Assembly: GCA_963746735.1 (NCBI GenBank)
Contig: CAVVCO010000039.1
Span: 62,001-126,000 of the forward strand
DNA: 64,000 nucleotides
DNA from: CAVSWT01 sp963746735
GTDB lineage: Bacteria; Bacteroidota; Ignavibacteria; Ignavibacteriales; Ignavibacteriaceae
Direction: 5' to 3'
Positions 52,459 to 61,826 of this stretch are shown in pieces; the first letter of the stretch is position 1; each line of letters starts with the position of its first letter. Below the pieces are notes generated by a model that saw nothing but the letters and a program-made list of their open reading frames with translations, was not told the origin of the DNA and ran no database searches. The translations under genes and the position numbers were made by a program.

Positions 52459-53088
52459 TTATACGTTTATGAATGCAAGTTTGTTTTTTAAATTCTTCAT
52501 TATCTTAGTGTGAACCTGTGAAACTCGGGAAACGGTAATATTTAAGACTTCAGCAATTTCTTTATAATTTAGATCTTCATAATAATATAAAGTTATTATC
52601 AAGCGGTCTCTTTCTTCTAATTGCCTAAGCGCTTTTGTTAAAAATTCTTTAGCTTCAATTTTATATAATGTTTCATCCTGTGTTTCGTAATCATTTGGGA
52701 TCATTTCATAAAGCTGGTATCCTTCTTCATCATCATATGAACTATTAAGAGATACGTTTGAATAATAGAGCTGGTTTGGCGAATTCGGGTTAGTAGGTCT
52801 TGGTTTAATTTGAAGCTTTCTTAATTCGTCAATAATTTTTCCTCTAATTCTTTGGATTGCATAAGTCTCGAACTTGGTTCCAACAGTAGGATCAAAGCGG
52901 TCAATTGCTTCGCTTAAACCTTCAACACCAAACTGAAAATAATCGCGGTCGTCAAGAAAATCCAGGTTAGCAAACTTTGACTTATGAATAACATAATGAA
53001 CTAGCTTAGTATAATTTTCCATTATTGTTTTTTTAAGAGTGGGTGTAGGGCTTGATTTGTAATTCGTCCAGAGTTGAGAGTTATTCAT
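52459..53088 (-). CDS. fliA: Sigma-28 (FliA/WhiG-type) sigma factor, short form
   Basis: Directs RNA polymerase to late flagellar promoters. The 209-residue protein has region 2 (LVHYVIHKSKF, DYFQFGVEGLSEAIDRFDPTVGTKFETYAIQRIRGKIIDELRKLQIKPRP) and region 4 (LEERDRLIITLYYYEDLNYKEIAEVLNITVSRVSQVHTKIMKNLK). Between them region 3 is replaced by an Asn/Ser/Tyr-rich linker (about 95-135). Standard FliA is about 240 residues with a recognisable region 3. The FliA call rests on flagellar context and SVSRVSQ-like helix-turn-helix. Confidence 0.88.
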   Translation of the reverse strand: MNNSQLWTNYKSSPTPTLKKTIMENYTKLVHYVIHKSKFANLDFLDDRDYFQFGVEGLSEAIDRFDPTVGTKFETYAIQRIRGKIIDELRKLQIKPRPTNPNSPNQLYYSNVSLNSSYDDEEGYQLYEMIPNDYETQDETLYKIEAKEFLTKALRQLEERDRLIITLYYYEDLNYKEIAEVLNITVSRVSQVHTKIMKNLKNKLAFINV

Positions 53089-53318
53089 ACCTTTTTGCTT
53101 TCAGTTTTCAGATTGAAAAATTCTTCATCCCTATTTTCAGATAGTTTTCTTATTGATTGAATAAAAAGTAATGCTAAGATGTGTCCCATAATTGTTATTA
53201 TTATAAAGACAGCAAATGATTTTAATAGTATGTCATAATACGGAAAAGAGCCTCGGCTAAAGAATATTACCGAAATACAGAATGTTAGCAGGCCGATTTG
53301 TAAAATTATTTTATTCAT
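53085..53318 (-). CDS. Small membrane protein between flhG and fliA
   Basis: A 77-residue protein with two TM helices (about 5-22 and 32-54) and a charged cytoplasmic tail ending EFFNLKTESKKV. Overlaps fliA by 4 nt (coupled). No family recognised. It may be a dedicated partner of fliA or flhG; there is no direct evidence. Confidence 0.65.
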   Translation of the reverse strand: MNKIILQIGLLTFCISVIFFSRGSFPYYDILLKSFAVFIIITIMGHILALLFIQSIRKLSENRDEEFFNLKTESKKV

Positions 53319-53411
53319 AATAACACTAATTTTTCGATATAAAAATCAATTACTATACCACCGAAAAAGAGAATAAATAATGTGTTTTTTTTGTTTTTTA
53401 GAAGAGTCTGT

Positions 53412-54245
53412 CTATCGATCATGGCGATTATTAGCCATGTGTTTGTATTCAAATAACTGCTTTGTAATCTTCATTATTTGCAGGCTAATCTTTGATTTTG
53501 GTAATTGCTTCGTTAATAAGCATTGGGATATTATTGATTGGTTAACGGATGAATCTTCACTTATTAATCCAAGACAAGTAATCTTTTCTTTTAAGAAATG
53601 AGTGGATGCAGAATCTAGATTATTTAATGTACTTTCCCCTTCAGCTTCGCTTTTACATTTATTGATGATAACAAATTTTTGTCCGCTGTATTTATGAAAT
53701 TTCAGCAGCTTTAAAACTACATATGCATCCATAACCGAAGTAGGTTCGGGTGTAGTAACAATGATATTGAAATCTGATCTGGTTAAGAAATTAATAATTA
53801 AATCATCGGCACCAGCGCCTAAATCAAGAAAAATATAGTCGTATTCTTTTTCTAGAGTTCTAAGCTGTGAAAAAAATTTATCTACAATTGAAGCAGTTGG
53901 AACAGGGTAGTTTGCTTTGCCTGAATCACCAAAAATAAAATGAAAATTGGTTTCAACTTCGGTTATAATATTCTTAAGTGAATCAATTCCGGAAAAAAAA
54001 TCATAAATTGTTTTTGAGGCCACAACATCCAGAAGGATATTTGCATTTGAAAGATTTGCATCCAGGTCAATGATAAGAACTTTCTTATTCTGCTTTGAAA
54101 TTGTGTAAGCAAGATTAAGCGAAAGAAAAGTTTTTCCTGTTCCGCCTTTGCCGGAAGAAAAAGCATAGACTTTTAATGAAAGCCTATCGCTTTTATTTAA
54201 GGCTAAGTTTCGAAGCTCAACTAGTCTTTCTGCCTGTCCTATCAT
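53412..54245 (-). CDS. flhG: MinD-like ATPase FlhG (FleN/YlxH)
   Basis: Controls flagellar number and position with FlhF. The 277-residue protein starts IGQAERLVELRN, the FlhG activation helix that stimulates the FlhF GTPase, followed by the deviant Walker A FSSGKGGTGKTFLSLNLA (about 29-46), LIIDLDANLSNANILL (switch I, Asp) and YIFLDLGAGAD (switch II). Length and layout are normal. Overlaps flhF by 4 nt. Confidence 0.94.
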   Translation of the reverse strand: MIGQAERLVELRNLALNKSDRLSLKVYAFSSGKGGTGKTFLSLNLAYTISKQNKKVLIIDLDANLSNANILLDVVASKTIYDFFSGIDSLKNIITEVETNFHFIFGDSGKANYPVPTASIVDKFFSQLRTLEKEYDYIFLDLGAGADDLIINFLTRSDFNIIVTTPEPTSVMDAYVVLKLLKFHKYSGQKFVIINKCKSEAEGESTLNNLDSASTHFLKEKITCLGLISEDSSVNQSIISQCLLTKQLPKSKISLQIMKITKQLFEYKHMANNRHDR

Positions 54246-55396
54246 TTGCTGATTTTTCCTGTATAAATCATGTTTGCAATAAAATCTGAATCAGCGGAAA
54301 TTATATCATCCGGAATTACCTGCCCGTTTGAAATGAAGCTTATCGGGGTTTCAAAATTCGAAACAAGATTAAGAATATTTCCAAACGAAACTGCTTCATC
54401 AATTTTTGTAAATATAACCGAGTTATAATTATAGAGCTTAAAATTTTCAGCTACATCAAATAAATTTTTGGAAGTGCTGGTAGAGCTTAAAACCAGGTAA
54501 GTTTCATCAACGTTTACTGCCTTTAAAAACTCTTCTGTTTCTTTTAGCTGTTCAATATTTTTTTGACTTCTTCCCGCAGTATCGATAAAAATAATATCTT
54601 TCTTTTTAAACTTGTTGATTATCGCCTGCATATCATTTGCTTCATAAGCAACTTCCATATCAATATTACTAATCTCAGCAAATATTTTTAATTGGTCTAT
54701 TGCACCTAATCGGTAAGTATCAATCGAAATTAGGCCTATTTCAAGATTGTGTAATATTTTAGAGATAACAGCAAGTTTTGCTATACAAGTTGTTTTACCA
54801 ACTCCTGTCGGCCCAACTAAAGCAATTATTTTTGATTTATGATTTTTCGTTAGCTCTAAATTGTATGTTGGAATCATTGTAGCAATGTTTGAAATAACAT
54901 AACTGTCAATGTTATCGGAGTTTAATAAGCCTTTATATTTTTTTAGATTATCGAGTATAGTAGATATAATCGGCTTCTGAATTTCACGGTTATAAAGCAG
55001 GTCAATAACTTCTTTTAATTCTTTTTGTACTGATTTATTTATCGTCTTTTTTTCTTCAAGACTTTTCTTAGATGAAGAAATGTTTTGCCTTTTCTCCATC
55101 GGCTTTAAGTTTACATTATTCTGCTTTGTTTTTGATGCATTGATCTTTTCTTCTAATTTTTGCAGCTCTTCATAAAAGCTTTTTTGAGAATTGCCGTTAA
55201 TGTTTTTAGCTTCGACTTGCTGTTCTACAAAAATCTCTTCAATTCCAGCCGTGATCTCAAACATTTTTTTGATACCAAGCTCCGCATCGCCTTCGATAAT
55301 TCTAGTACCGAGTATTACAGCTTCGCTGCCAAGCTCATTTTTCATGGACTGCGTTGCTTCTTTTAATGTAGATGCTTTAAATTTTTTAATTTGCAT
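54242..55396 (-). CDS. flhF: SRP-type GTPase FlhF
   Basis: Sets the site of flagellar assembly. The 384-residue protein has the FlhF basic start MQIKKFKASTLKEATQSMKNELG...AVILGTR, a long charged linker (about 65-125), a helical N domain, and the G domain with ALVGPTGVGKTTCIAKLA (P-loop 194-202), SIDTYRLGAIDQLK, IIFIDTAGRSQ and a C-terminal FTKIDEAVSFGNILNL. Overlaps flhA by 11 nt and flhG by 4 nt. Confidence 0.96.
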   Translation of the reverse strand: MQIKKFKASTLKEATQSMKNELGSEAVILGTRIIEGDAELGIKKMFEITAGIEEIFVEQQVEAKNINGNSQKSFYEELQKLEEKINASKTKQNNVNLKPMEKRQNISSSKKSLEEKKTINKSVQKELKEVIDLLYNREIQKPIISTILDNLKKYKGLLNSDNIDSYVISNIATMIPTYNLELTKNHKSKIIALVGPTGVGKTTCIAKLAVISKILHNLEIGLISIDTYRLGAIDQLKIFAEISNIDMEVAYEANDMQAIINKFKKKDIIFIDTAGRSQKNIEQLKETEEFLKAVNVDETYLVLSSTSTSKNLFDVAENFKLYNYNSVIFTKIDEAVSFGNILNLVSNFETPISFISNGQVIPDDIISADSDFIANMIYTGKISK

Positions 55397-57431
55397 TTAA
55401 TACCTCAAGCCTGTCAATAAATTCTATTTCAATTTGTGATGGAAGCTCCGAATAGGATATTACAGAAAAATCCGGGAAGCTTGAATTGATCAGCCGGTAA
55501 AAATAAGGACGTATCGTTGCAGAGGTGATTATCACCGGCGGATAACCAAGCAATTTAAATTTATCAAGATTATTCGATAAACCTCTATTTAATTCTTTCA
55601 AAATAACCGGGCTTAAACCAAGTGTTTGAACTGCATCTTTTTGATTCTGTAATGATTTTGTTATAAATGCTTCAATATTTTCACCCATTGCTACAGCTCG
55701 TATAATTCCGAAATCATCTTTATATAGATTTGCAATTGTATCACCAATCGAATGACGGACATATTCCGCAAGCACATCTATGTTTTTAGTAACCTTCGAA
55801 TAATCAATTAATGCTTCCAGGATTTGTACTAAATCTTTAACCGGAACAAACTCACGAAGAAGACTTTGAAGCACTTTTTGAATGGTTCCTATCGGCAATA
55901 CTTCTTTATTAATATCGTCTACAACTGCCGGATATTCTTTTTTAACATTTTCCAGCAATTGCTTTACTGATTGACGAGATAAGATTTTATCAAAGTTTTT
56001 CTTTAATGTTTCCTGCAAATGTGTGGAAAGAACCGAAGTACAGTCAACAACTGTGAATTCCAGTAACTCGGCTCTATCTTTTTCTTCTTTGCTTATCCAG
56101 TATCCATCCATATTAAAAGCAGGATCTTTAGTTTGAATGCCATCCAGCTTTTCTGTTACCGTACCCGGATTCATAGCAAGAAATCTATCTGTGTAGATTT
56201 CATAATGAGCTACCATATTACCCTTTATCTTAATCAAATACTCATTCGGATTTAATTGGAGATTATCTCTTACTCTAACCGGGGGGATTAGTAAACCATA
56301 TTCAAGAGCAATATATTTTCTTGTGGAAGCGATTTTCTGAAAAAGATTCCCGCCTTGCTTTTCATCAACCAAACCAATTAATCCATATCCAATTTCTATT
56401 TCTATAGGATCGACCTGAAGATATTGTTCAACAGATTCTTCAGTTGAGGTTTCAGCCTGTTCAGTCTCTTCAACAACAGGAATAGCATTTATTTTTTTCT
56501 TTGTTAAATATGAGCCAACACCTAATGAAACACCTAAAAGAACAAAAGGTATGGTAGGCATTCCTGGGACTAAAGCAAAAAGTAAAACTGCACCTGAAAC
56601 TGTAGCAAGTACTCGCGGATTTTTTAGCAACTGGTTTTTCATTTGGATATCGAGTGCAGTACCGGCTGCACTTCGAGTAACAACTAAACCGGCAGCAGTA
56701 GCTATCAGCAGCGCAGGTATTTGAGAAACTATACCATCGCCTATAGTTAGTATTGTATAGTTATGAAGAGCATCTGTAAATGACATTCCCTTTTCAGCAA
56801 CACCAATTATTAAACCTCCAACGATATTGATGGCATTAATTAGCAATCCGGCAATTGCATCACCTTTTACAAATTTACTGGCACCATCCATTGCTCCGTA
56901 AAACTCTGCTTCGCGGCTTATATTTTCGCGTCTCTTTTTTGCTTCGGAATCATTAATTAAACCTGTATTAAGATCTGCATCAATTGCCATTTGCTTTCCA
57001 GGCATTGCGTCAAGAGTAAATCTTGCGGCAACTTCAGAAATTCTACCTGAACCTTTAATGATTACTATGAATTGAATAATTACCAGTATGATGAATATTA
57101 TAAAACCAACTACATAATTTCCACCGACTACAAATGAGCCAAAAGTTTCAATTACTTTTCCAGCGTAGCCGTCAATTAAAATCAGCCTGGTGGAGCTGAT
57201 ATTTAATGAAAGCCTGAAAAGTGTTAATACAAGCAACAACCCGGGAAAAACTGATATATCTAAAGGTGATTTTATGTAAAGTGAAACAATTAAAATCAAA
57301 ACAGCAAATGTAATATTGATAGCTAAAAAGAAATCAAGAATTCCGGCTGCCAATGGAATCAGCATTAATCCCAGCATAAAGATTAAGCCGAAGCCAAGTA
57401 GAATGTCTGTATTTTTTCCGAAGTTTTTCAT
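55386..57431 (-). CDS. flhA: Flagellar export gate protein FlhA
   Basis: Central membrane component of the flagellar type III secretion apparatus. The 681-residue protein has eight TM helices in its N-terminal half, the FHIPEP-type cytoplasmic loop with GRISEVAARFTLDAMPGKQMAIDADLNTGLI, followed by the linker and C-terminal export-platform domain with LEYGLLIPPVRVRDNLQLNPNEYLIKIKG and IGTIQKVLQSLLREFVPVKDL. Size matches the family (about 690). Two bases after flhB. Confidence 0.97.
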   Translation of the reverse strand: MKNFGKNTDILLGFGLIFMLGLMLIPLAAGILDFFLAINITFAVLILIVSLYIKSPLDISVFPGLLLVLTLFRLSLNISSTRLILIDGYAGKVIETFGSFVVGGNYVVGFIIFIILVIIQFIVIIKGSGRISEVAARFTLDAMPGKQMAIDADLNTGLINDSEAKKRRENISREAEFYGAMDGASKFVKGDAIAGLLINAINIVGGLIIGVAEKGMSFTDALHNYTILTIGDGIVSQIPALLIATAAGLVVTRSAAGTALDIQMKNQLLKNPRVLATVSGAVLLFALVPGMPTIPFVLLGVSLGVGSYLTKKKINAIPVVEETEQAETSTEESVEQYLQVDPIEIEIGYGLIGLVDEKQGGNLFQKIASTRKYIALEYGLLIPPVRVRDNLQLNPNEYLIKIKGNMVAHYEIYTDRFLAMNPGTVTEKLDGIQTKDPAFNMDGYWISKEEKDRAELLEFTVVDCTSVLSTHLQETLKKNFDKILSRQSVKQLLENVKKEYPAVVDDINKEVLPIGTIQKVLQSLLREFVPVKDLVQILEALIDYSKVTKNIDVLAEYVRHSIGDTIANLYKDDFGIIRAVAMGENIEAFITKSLQNQKDAVQTLGLSPVILKELNRGLSNNLDKFKLLGYPPVIITSATIRPYFYRLINSSFPDFSVISYSELPSQIEIEFIDRLEVLNAN

Positions 57432-57432
57432 T

Positions 57433-58518
57433 TTAGATTATTGATTTTCTTTTGTTTTCATCTCTAACCTTATAAACATAAGCCAGTACTTGTGCAACTG
57501 CCTGAAATAGTGAATGAGGAATTGGACTGCCAATTTCACATACCTTATATAGTGCACGGGCTAATTGCCTATCTTCATGCAATGGTATATTATATTCAAT
57601 TGCAATCTCTTTTATTCTTTGTGCAACAAGATCTACACCTTTTGCTACAACTCTCGGAGCCCCATCTTTCTGCATATCATATTTTATAGCAATTGCATAG
57701 TGAGTTGGGTTTGTTATGATTACATCAGCTTTAGGAACATCTTTCATCATTCTGTTTTTAGCCATCTGGAACTGCTGTCTTTTTATCCTGGACTTTATTA
57801 ATGGATCACCTTCCGTCTGCTTATGCTCATCTTTAATTTCCTGCTTAGTCATCATCATTTCTTTTTTGAACTTATGTTTTTGAAAGATAAAATCGATAGC
57901 TGCAATAATTGCGTAAACCAGTACTATTTTAATTAATAAAGAGAGAGCCGCATTGATCATGAAGTTTACTATTTCTTCTATTGTTAAGCCCATCAATGAA
58001 GTAGATGCTTTTACTAAATCTTTAATAACCAGGTAAGAAAATCCGCCAACCGCAGTTAGTTTTAATAAAGACTTAGCAAGTTCAACCATAGAGCTGGAAG
58101 AAAAGAAAACTTTTTTAATACCTGAAACCGGGTTAAGCTTTTTGAACTTGGGGGATAAAGCTTTAGCGCTAAAACTCAAGCCTGTCTGTGAGGCACTTGA
58201 AACAAAAGCAATTATAAATAATCCTAAAAACACTGGCGCAACTGTAATTATAAAAAACAAGAAACCTTTTTTTGCAAAATCTTGAAAGGTACTTACATTA
58301 ATGCTTAGTACATCAAGGTTATTGAAAAGCTGTTTACTCATGGAAGACATTTGAGAGCTTAGAAAATGCTGTGTAATATATAGCATAAGTAAGCCGGTTG
58401 TAAAAATTGCAAATGAGTTAATCTCAGTGCTCTTTGCTACCTGCCCTTCATCGCGACTCTCCTTAAGTTTCTTGGGAGTCGCCTGTTCAGTTTTTTCTTG
58501 TCCATCCGAATCAGCCAT
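57433..58518 (-). CDS. flhB: Flagellar export gate protein FlhB
   Basis: Substrate-specificity switch of the export gate. The 361-residue protein starts GQEKTEQATPKKLKESRDEGQVAKSTEI, the typical FlhB N-terminus, with four TM helices (about 30-205) and the autocleavage motif NPTH in ADVIITNPTHYAIAIKYD (about 265-282). It ends with a short charged tail. Intact. Lies 1 nt after fliR. Confidence 0.97.
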   Translation of the reverse strand: MADSDGQEKTEQATPKKLKESRDEGQVAKSTEINSFAIFTTGLLMLYITQHFLSSQMSSMSKQLFNNLDVLSINVSTFQDFAKKGFLFFIITVAPVFLGLFIIAFVSSASQTGLSFSAKALSPKFKKLNPVSGIKKVFFSSSSMVELAKSLLKLTAVGGFSYLVIKDLVKASTSLMGLTIEEIVNFMINAALSLLIKIVLVYAIIAAIDFIFQKHKFKKEMMMTKQEIKDEHKQTEGDPLIKSRIKRQQFQMAKNRMMKDVPKADVIITNPTHYAIAIKYDMQKDGAPRVVAKGVDLVAQRIKEIAIEYNIPLHEDRQLARALYKVCEIGSPIPHSLFQAVAQVLAYVYKVRDENKRKSII

Positions 58519-58519
58519 A

Positions 58520-59296
58520 TTAGCTTCCCATCGCTTTGATTAAATTGAACAAGCTATTCTCATAATCTTGTAATAAATTTTTAATTACATACACATAAAT
58601 AGGAGTTATTCCAGCAAGCAAAGCAAAACCCAAACCAATCTTTAGGGGTTGTGTTACAAAAAACACCTGCATCTGCGGGATAATCCTGGCAATGATTCCT
58701 TCTCCAATATGAATTAAGAAAAACGAGACCATTATTGGGGCTGCAATTTTAACAGCTATAATAAAAACTGAACCAGAGTATTTTATTAAAAGTTCAAAAA
58801 GTGGTTTTGTAAAACTGAATTTTCCTATTTCAACTACTGTAAATGAATAAGATAATCCTCTAATTATATAATGATGGCCGTCAATCAAAAAGAAAATTAA
58901 TATTGCTCCAATATTTAATGCTTCACCAATTATATTTGATTGTGTTTGGTCCATTGGATTAAATACATCAGACATTGTCAAACCCATATCAAAACCAATT
59001 AAGCCTCCGGCATACTGAATTCCCCAGAAAACCATTTGAAGCATAAACCCAATTACTAATCCGGTAAACATTTCTTTTATTGCATTAATAAATAACCACC
59101 ATAGGTTTACCTGGACGTTTATTGTGGACTTATCAATTGTTAAAAAAATAATATATGAGATAACAAATGCCAAAAATAATTTTGGTAAAACCGGGAAAGC
59201 TGTACTATTAAAAATAGGTGCAGCCATAAAGGTTGCAATTATTCTTAAGAAAATTAATAAGACGATTATAAAATCTGTAATTAGAATTCCGGTCAT
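58520..59296 (-). CDS. fliR: Flagellar biosynthetic protein FliR
   Basis: Export-gate membrane protein, 258 residues and six or more TM helices. Family features: FLRIIATFMAAPIFNSTAFP, MLQMVFWGIQYAGGLIGFDMGLTMSDVFNPMDQTQSNIIG and IARIIPQMQVFFVTQPLKIGLGFALL. Start overlaps fliQ by 4 nt; order fliP-fliQ-fliR-flhB-flhA is the classical gate cluster. Confidence 0.96.
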   Translation of the reverse strand: MTGILITDFIIVLLIFLRIIATFMAAPIFNSTAFPVLPKLFLAFVISYIIFLTIDKSTINVQVNLWWLFINAIKEMFTGLVIGFMLQMVFWGIQYAGGLIGFDMGLTMSDVFNPMDQTQSNIIGEALNIGAILIFFLIDGHHYIIRGLSYSFTVVEIGKFSFTKPLFELLIKYSGSVFIIAVKIAAPIMVSFFLIHIGEGIIARIIPQMQVFFVTQPLKIGLGFALLAGITPIYVYVIKNLLQDYENSLFNLIKAMGS

Positions 59297-59562
59297 TTCA
59301 GCAGCGTTAAAAACATTGTGAAAAATTTATTTGTAACTGCCAGCATTTTATCCATCATCCAGGGCAATAAAAATATAATTGTAACTGCAGTAACTAAAAT
59401 CTTTGGGACAAAAGTTAAAGTCATTTCCTGAATTGACGTTGCTGCCTGGAAAATTGAAATAATAATTCCAACAACAAGCGATACTCCAAGTATTGGAAGT
59501 ATTATTAATAATGTTGTATAAAATGCATTTGTTAAAACTTCAATTATTACATCTTCGGTCAT
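59293..59562 (-). CDS. fliQ: Flagellar biosynthetic protein FliQ
   Basis: Small export-gate subunit, 89 residues with two TM helices. Pattern VLTNAFYTTLLIILPILGVSLVVGIIISIFQAATSIQEMTLTFVPKILVTAVTIIFLLPWM is diagnostic of FliQ. Directly after fliP and before fliR. Confidence 0.97.
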   Translation of the reverse strand: MTEDVIIEVLTNAFYTTLLIILPILGVSLVVGIIISIFQAATSIQEMTLTFVPKILVTAVTIIFLLPWMMDKMLAVTNKFFTMFLTLLK

Positions 59563-60327
59563 CTACGAAAAGCTCCTTACTACTGATCCTATAATTAAAT
59601 TCCATCCATCCACAAGAATGAATAATAATATTTTAAATGGCAGCGAAATCATCATTGGTGGAAGCATCATCATACCCATGGACATTAAAATACTTGAGAC
59701 AATCATATCTATCATTAAGAATGGAATGAATAAAAAGAACCCGATTATGAACCCTGCTCTTAATTCGCTTATAGCAAAGGCCGGAACAACAATATAAGTA
59801 GGCAAATCTTCTTTTGTTGTTGGTTGTCCCTGATCAGCAAGGCCAATGAATAATTCTAAATCTTCGTCTCTCACATTCCTAAACATAAAATCTCTTATCG
59901 GTTCGATACCTTTATCATAAGCTTCCTGCACGGTAATTTTTTTATCCATTAATGGTTTTAAAGCTTCATCGTTTACTTTTTTCCAGGTAGGTGCCATAAC
60001 AAAAAAAGTAATGAATAAAGCAATGCCGGCTAATAACTGTCCCGGCGGCATTTGCGCTGTGCCTAATGCGCTTTTAAGAAAATGAAAAACAATTATAATT
60101 CTTAGGTATGAAGTTGTCATTATTAATATTGATGGAGCTAAAGAAAGAATAGTCATCAATAATAAAATCTGAAGAGTAACAGAAACATCTTCAGGATTGT
60201 TTGACTTGCCAATATCAATTCCTATTTTCGGAAAAGGTAAAGTTGTATTGGAAGACTGTTGGGCTAAAACATAATCTGATTTAATTATGCAAATGAAAAT
60301 GAGTAAAATAAAAAATGCTTTTTTCAT
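59563..60327 (-). CDS. fliP: Flagellar biosynthetic protein FliP
   Basis: Core export-gate subunit, 254 residues. A cleavable signal peptide (MKKAFFILLIFICIIKSDYVLAQ) precedes LLMTILSLAPSILIMTTSYLRIIIVFHFLKSALGTAQMPPGQLLAGIALFITFFVMAPTW and later TYIVVPAFAISELRAGFIIGFFLFIPFLMIDMIVSSILMSMGMMMLPPMMISLPFKILLFILVDGW, the typical FliP halves. Overlaps fliO by 4 nt. Confidence 0.97.
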   Translation of the reverse strand: MKKAFFILLIFICIIKSDYVLAQQSSNTTLPFPKIGIDIGKSNNPEDVSVTLQILLLMTILSLAPSILIMTTSYLRIIIVFHFLKSALGTAQMPPGQLLAGIALFITFFVMAPTWKKVNDEALKPLMDKKITVQEAYDKGIEPIRDFMFRNVRDEDLELFIGLADQGQPTTKEDLPTYIVVPAFAISELRAGFIIGFFLFIPFLMIDMIVSSILMSMGMMMLPPMMISLPFKILLFILVDGWNLIIGSVVRSFS

Positions 60328-60668
60328 TTCAGCCCGATATTCTTTTTAAGTATTTTTAAAAAACTTTGATCATTCACCTGGGAGTAATTATTATCTTCAG
60401 AATCATCAGGCTTTGGGTCCATCTCTTTCAATAAAGAAATTGAATGTTCGCTTACACCTAAAACCAGGATTTTGTCTTCAACTCTTACTACCGAAATATA
60501 TCTTTTGGGCATTAACATTTGAGAACTTAAAACTTTTATTTTTATTAAGCTTGAGCCTTTCCCTTTAGCAGAAACGCTGTACTTTCTGACAAAAAAAAGA
60601 ACTCCATAGAGAAGTCCTACTATAAAGATTAAAGGAATTAAAGCTTTAATTATAGCTAAGAAATTCAT
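60324..60668 (-). CDS. fliO: Flagellar biosynthetic protein FliO
   Basis: Assists assembly of the FliP ring. A 114-residue protein with one N-terminal TM helix (about 8-27) and a small cytoplasmic domain (IKIKVLSSQMLMPKRYISVVRVEDKILVLGVSEHSISLLKEM), the FliO/FliZ pattern. Overlaps fliN and fliP by 4 nt each. Confidence 0.9.
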   Translation of the reverse strand: MNFLAIIKALIPLIFIVGLLYGVLFFVRKYSVSAKGKGSSLIKIKVLSSQMLMPKRYISVVRVEDKILVLGVSEHSISLLKEMDPKPDDSEDNNYSQVNDQSFLKILKKNIGLK

Positions 60669-61036
60669 TTATAAATTCCCTTTAATCCTCTGCCCGGATC
60701 ATTAAGATAGGTTATTCTAATTCCAAAATGTTTATCGATTACAACCACTTCTCCTTCGGCAATTTTTTTATTATTTATAAAAATATCTACCGGCTCGCTG
60801 GCAAGCTTATCAAGCTCAATTACATATCCTCTTTCAAGCTCAAGAATATCTTTAACCTGCATCTGAGTTCTTCCAAGTTCTATGTAAACATTTAACTGAA
60901 GGTCTTTTAGCATATCAAACTTGTCTGAGTTTTCCGATTTCTTTTTGGAATCATCGAACTCTTCAAATTCAGCTATGTTGGTAGATACCTTTTCTTCATT
61001 TTCAGAAGTTGATTGATTTACAGTTTCTTCGTTCAT
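60665..61036 (-). CDS. fliN: Flagellar motor switch protein FliN
   Basis: C-ring subunit of 123 residues. An acidic, low-complexity N-terminal stretch (about 1-40) is followed by the SpoA/SurfaceB domain DLQLNVYIELGRTQMQVKDILELERGYVIELDKLASEPVDIFINNKKIAEGEVVVIDKHFGIRITYL. Overlaps fliO by 4 nt; follows fliM by 11 nt. Confidence 0.95.
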   Translation of the reverse strand: MNEETVNQSTSENEEKVSTNIAEFEEFDDSKKKSENSDKFDMLKDLQLNVYIELGRTQMQVKDILELERGYVIELDKLASEPVDIFINNKKIAEGEVVVIDKHFGIRITYLNDPGRGLKGIYK

Positions 61037-61047
61037 TGAAGTTCCTT

Positions 61048-61824
61048 TTACTGATTATTTTCTTTTGAATCTATTTTTCTTGTAATTTTAATTGCTTTAT
61101 GGTTATTAACAATGCCTGCTCTTCCGTAGAATATAGACTTGTTAGCTATTTGAACTATATGCTCATCACTTATATTTTTATCAAGTTTGATTATATCGCC
61201 TATCGATAATTCCATTAAATCATTCATCGTTATTTGAGCATCTCCGAAATGTACTTTAACCGGAAGCAAAGCATTATATAATTGTGTGGAAATAACTTCC
61301 TTCGAAACACTAGATTTTAATTTAATATTTCGAGTACTCGACGAACGTTGAATAGTCAGCTTTGAAAGTATTTGATCGAATGCAAAAGTGGCAAACCCCA
61401 CATTCATTAGAAAATTTTCTTCTCCAATCTTAACTTCAAACGAAACTAAAAGAATGGATTCACTTTGTGAGGTTATTTGTGCAAAATCAATATCAGGTTC
61501 AAAGCGGTCAACTTTAAAATTCATATCATCTACAACAAGCCATGCTTTGTTTAAACCTTTCATTACTCTATCAACAACAACGTTTAACACTTTTTGTTCT
61601 ATGGGAGTAATTACATTAGCTTGTTTTTTCCCTTTACCGATACCTCCAAGTAATCTATCAACTAAAGTGAAGGCCAACTCATTACTTAATTCAAGAATAC
61701 CTTTTATCTCAGTGTTATCAATATCGAAAGTAAACAAACAGGCGGGATTTGATACGGATAAAACATATTCTGAGTAATAAATTTGATCAACTGCAGTAAC
61801 CTGGATACTTACAACTGTTTGCAA
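61048..61824 (-). CDS. fliM: Flagellar motor switch protein FliM, C-terminal main part (after frame break)
   Basis: Middle and C-terminal domains of the C-ring switch protein: QTVVSIQVTAVDQIYYSEYVLSVSNPACLFTFDI, VDRLLGGIGK, FEPDIDFAQITSQSESILLVSFEVKIGEENFLMNVGF and the C-terminal SpoA domain (PVKVHFGDAQITMNDLMELSIGDIIKLDK). The TTG at 61824 is only the first start in the frame; FliM proteins continue from an upstream N-terminus carrying the CheY-binding peptide, found in the preceding frame. One base appears to be missing near 61825-61838. Confidence 0.9.
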   Translation of the reverse strand: MQTVVSIQVTAVDQIYYSEYVLSVSNPACLFTFDIDNTEIKGILELSNELAFTLVDRLLGGIGKGKKQANVITPIEQKVLNVVVDRVMKGLNKAWLVVDDMNFKVDRFEPDIDFAQITSQSESILLVSFEVKIGEENFLMNVGFATFAFDQILSKLTIQRSSSTRNIKLKSSVSKEVISTQLYNALLPVKVHFGDAQITMNDLMELSIGDIIKLDKNISDEHIVQIANKSIFYGRAGIVNNHKAIKITRKIDSKENNQ

Positions 61825-61826
61825 TT

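Noticed and set aside
61388..61777. 129-codon plus-strand frame over fliM
   Set aside because: Antisense shadow of a conserved gene with no protein-like features of its own.
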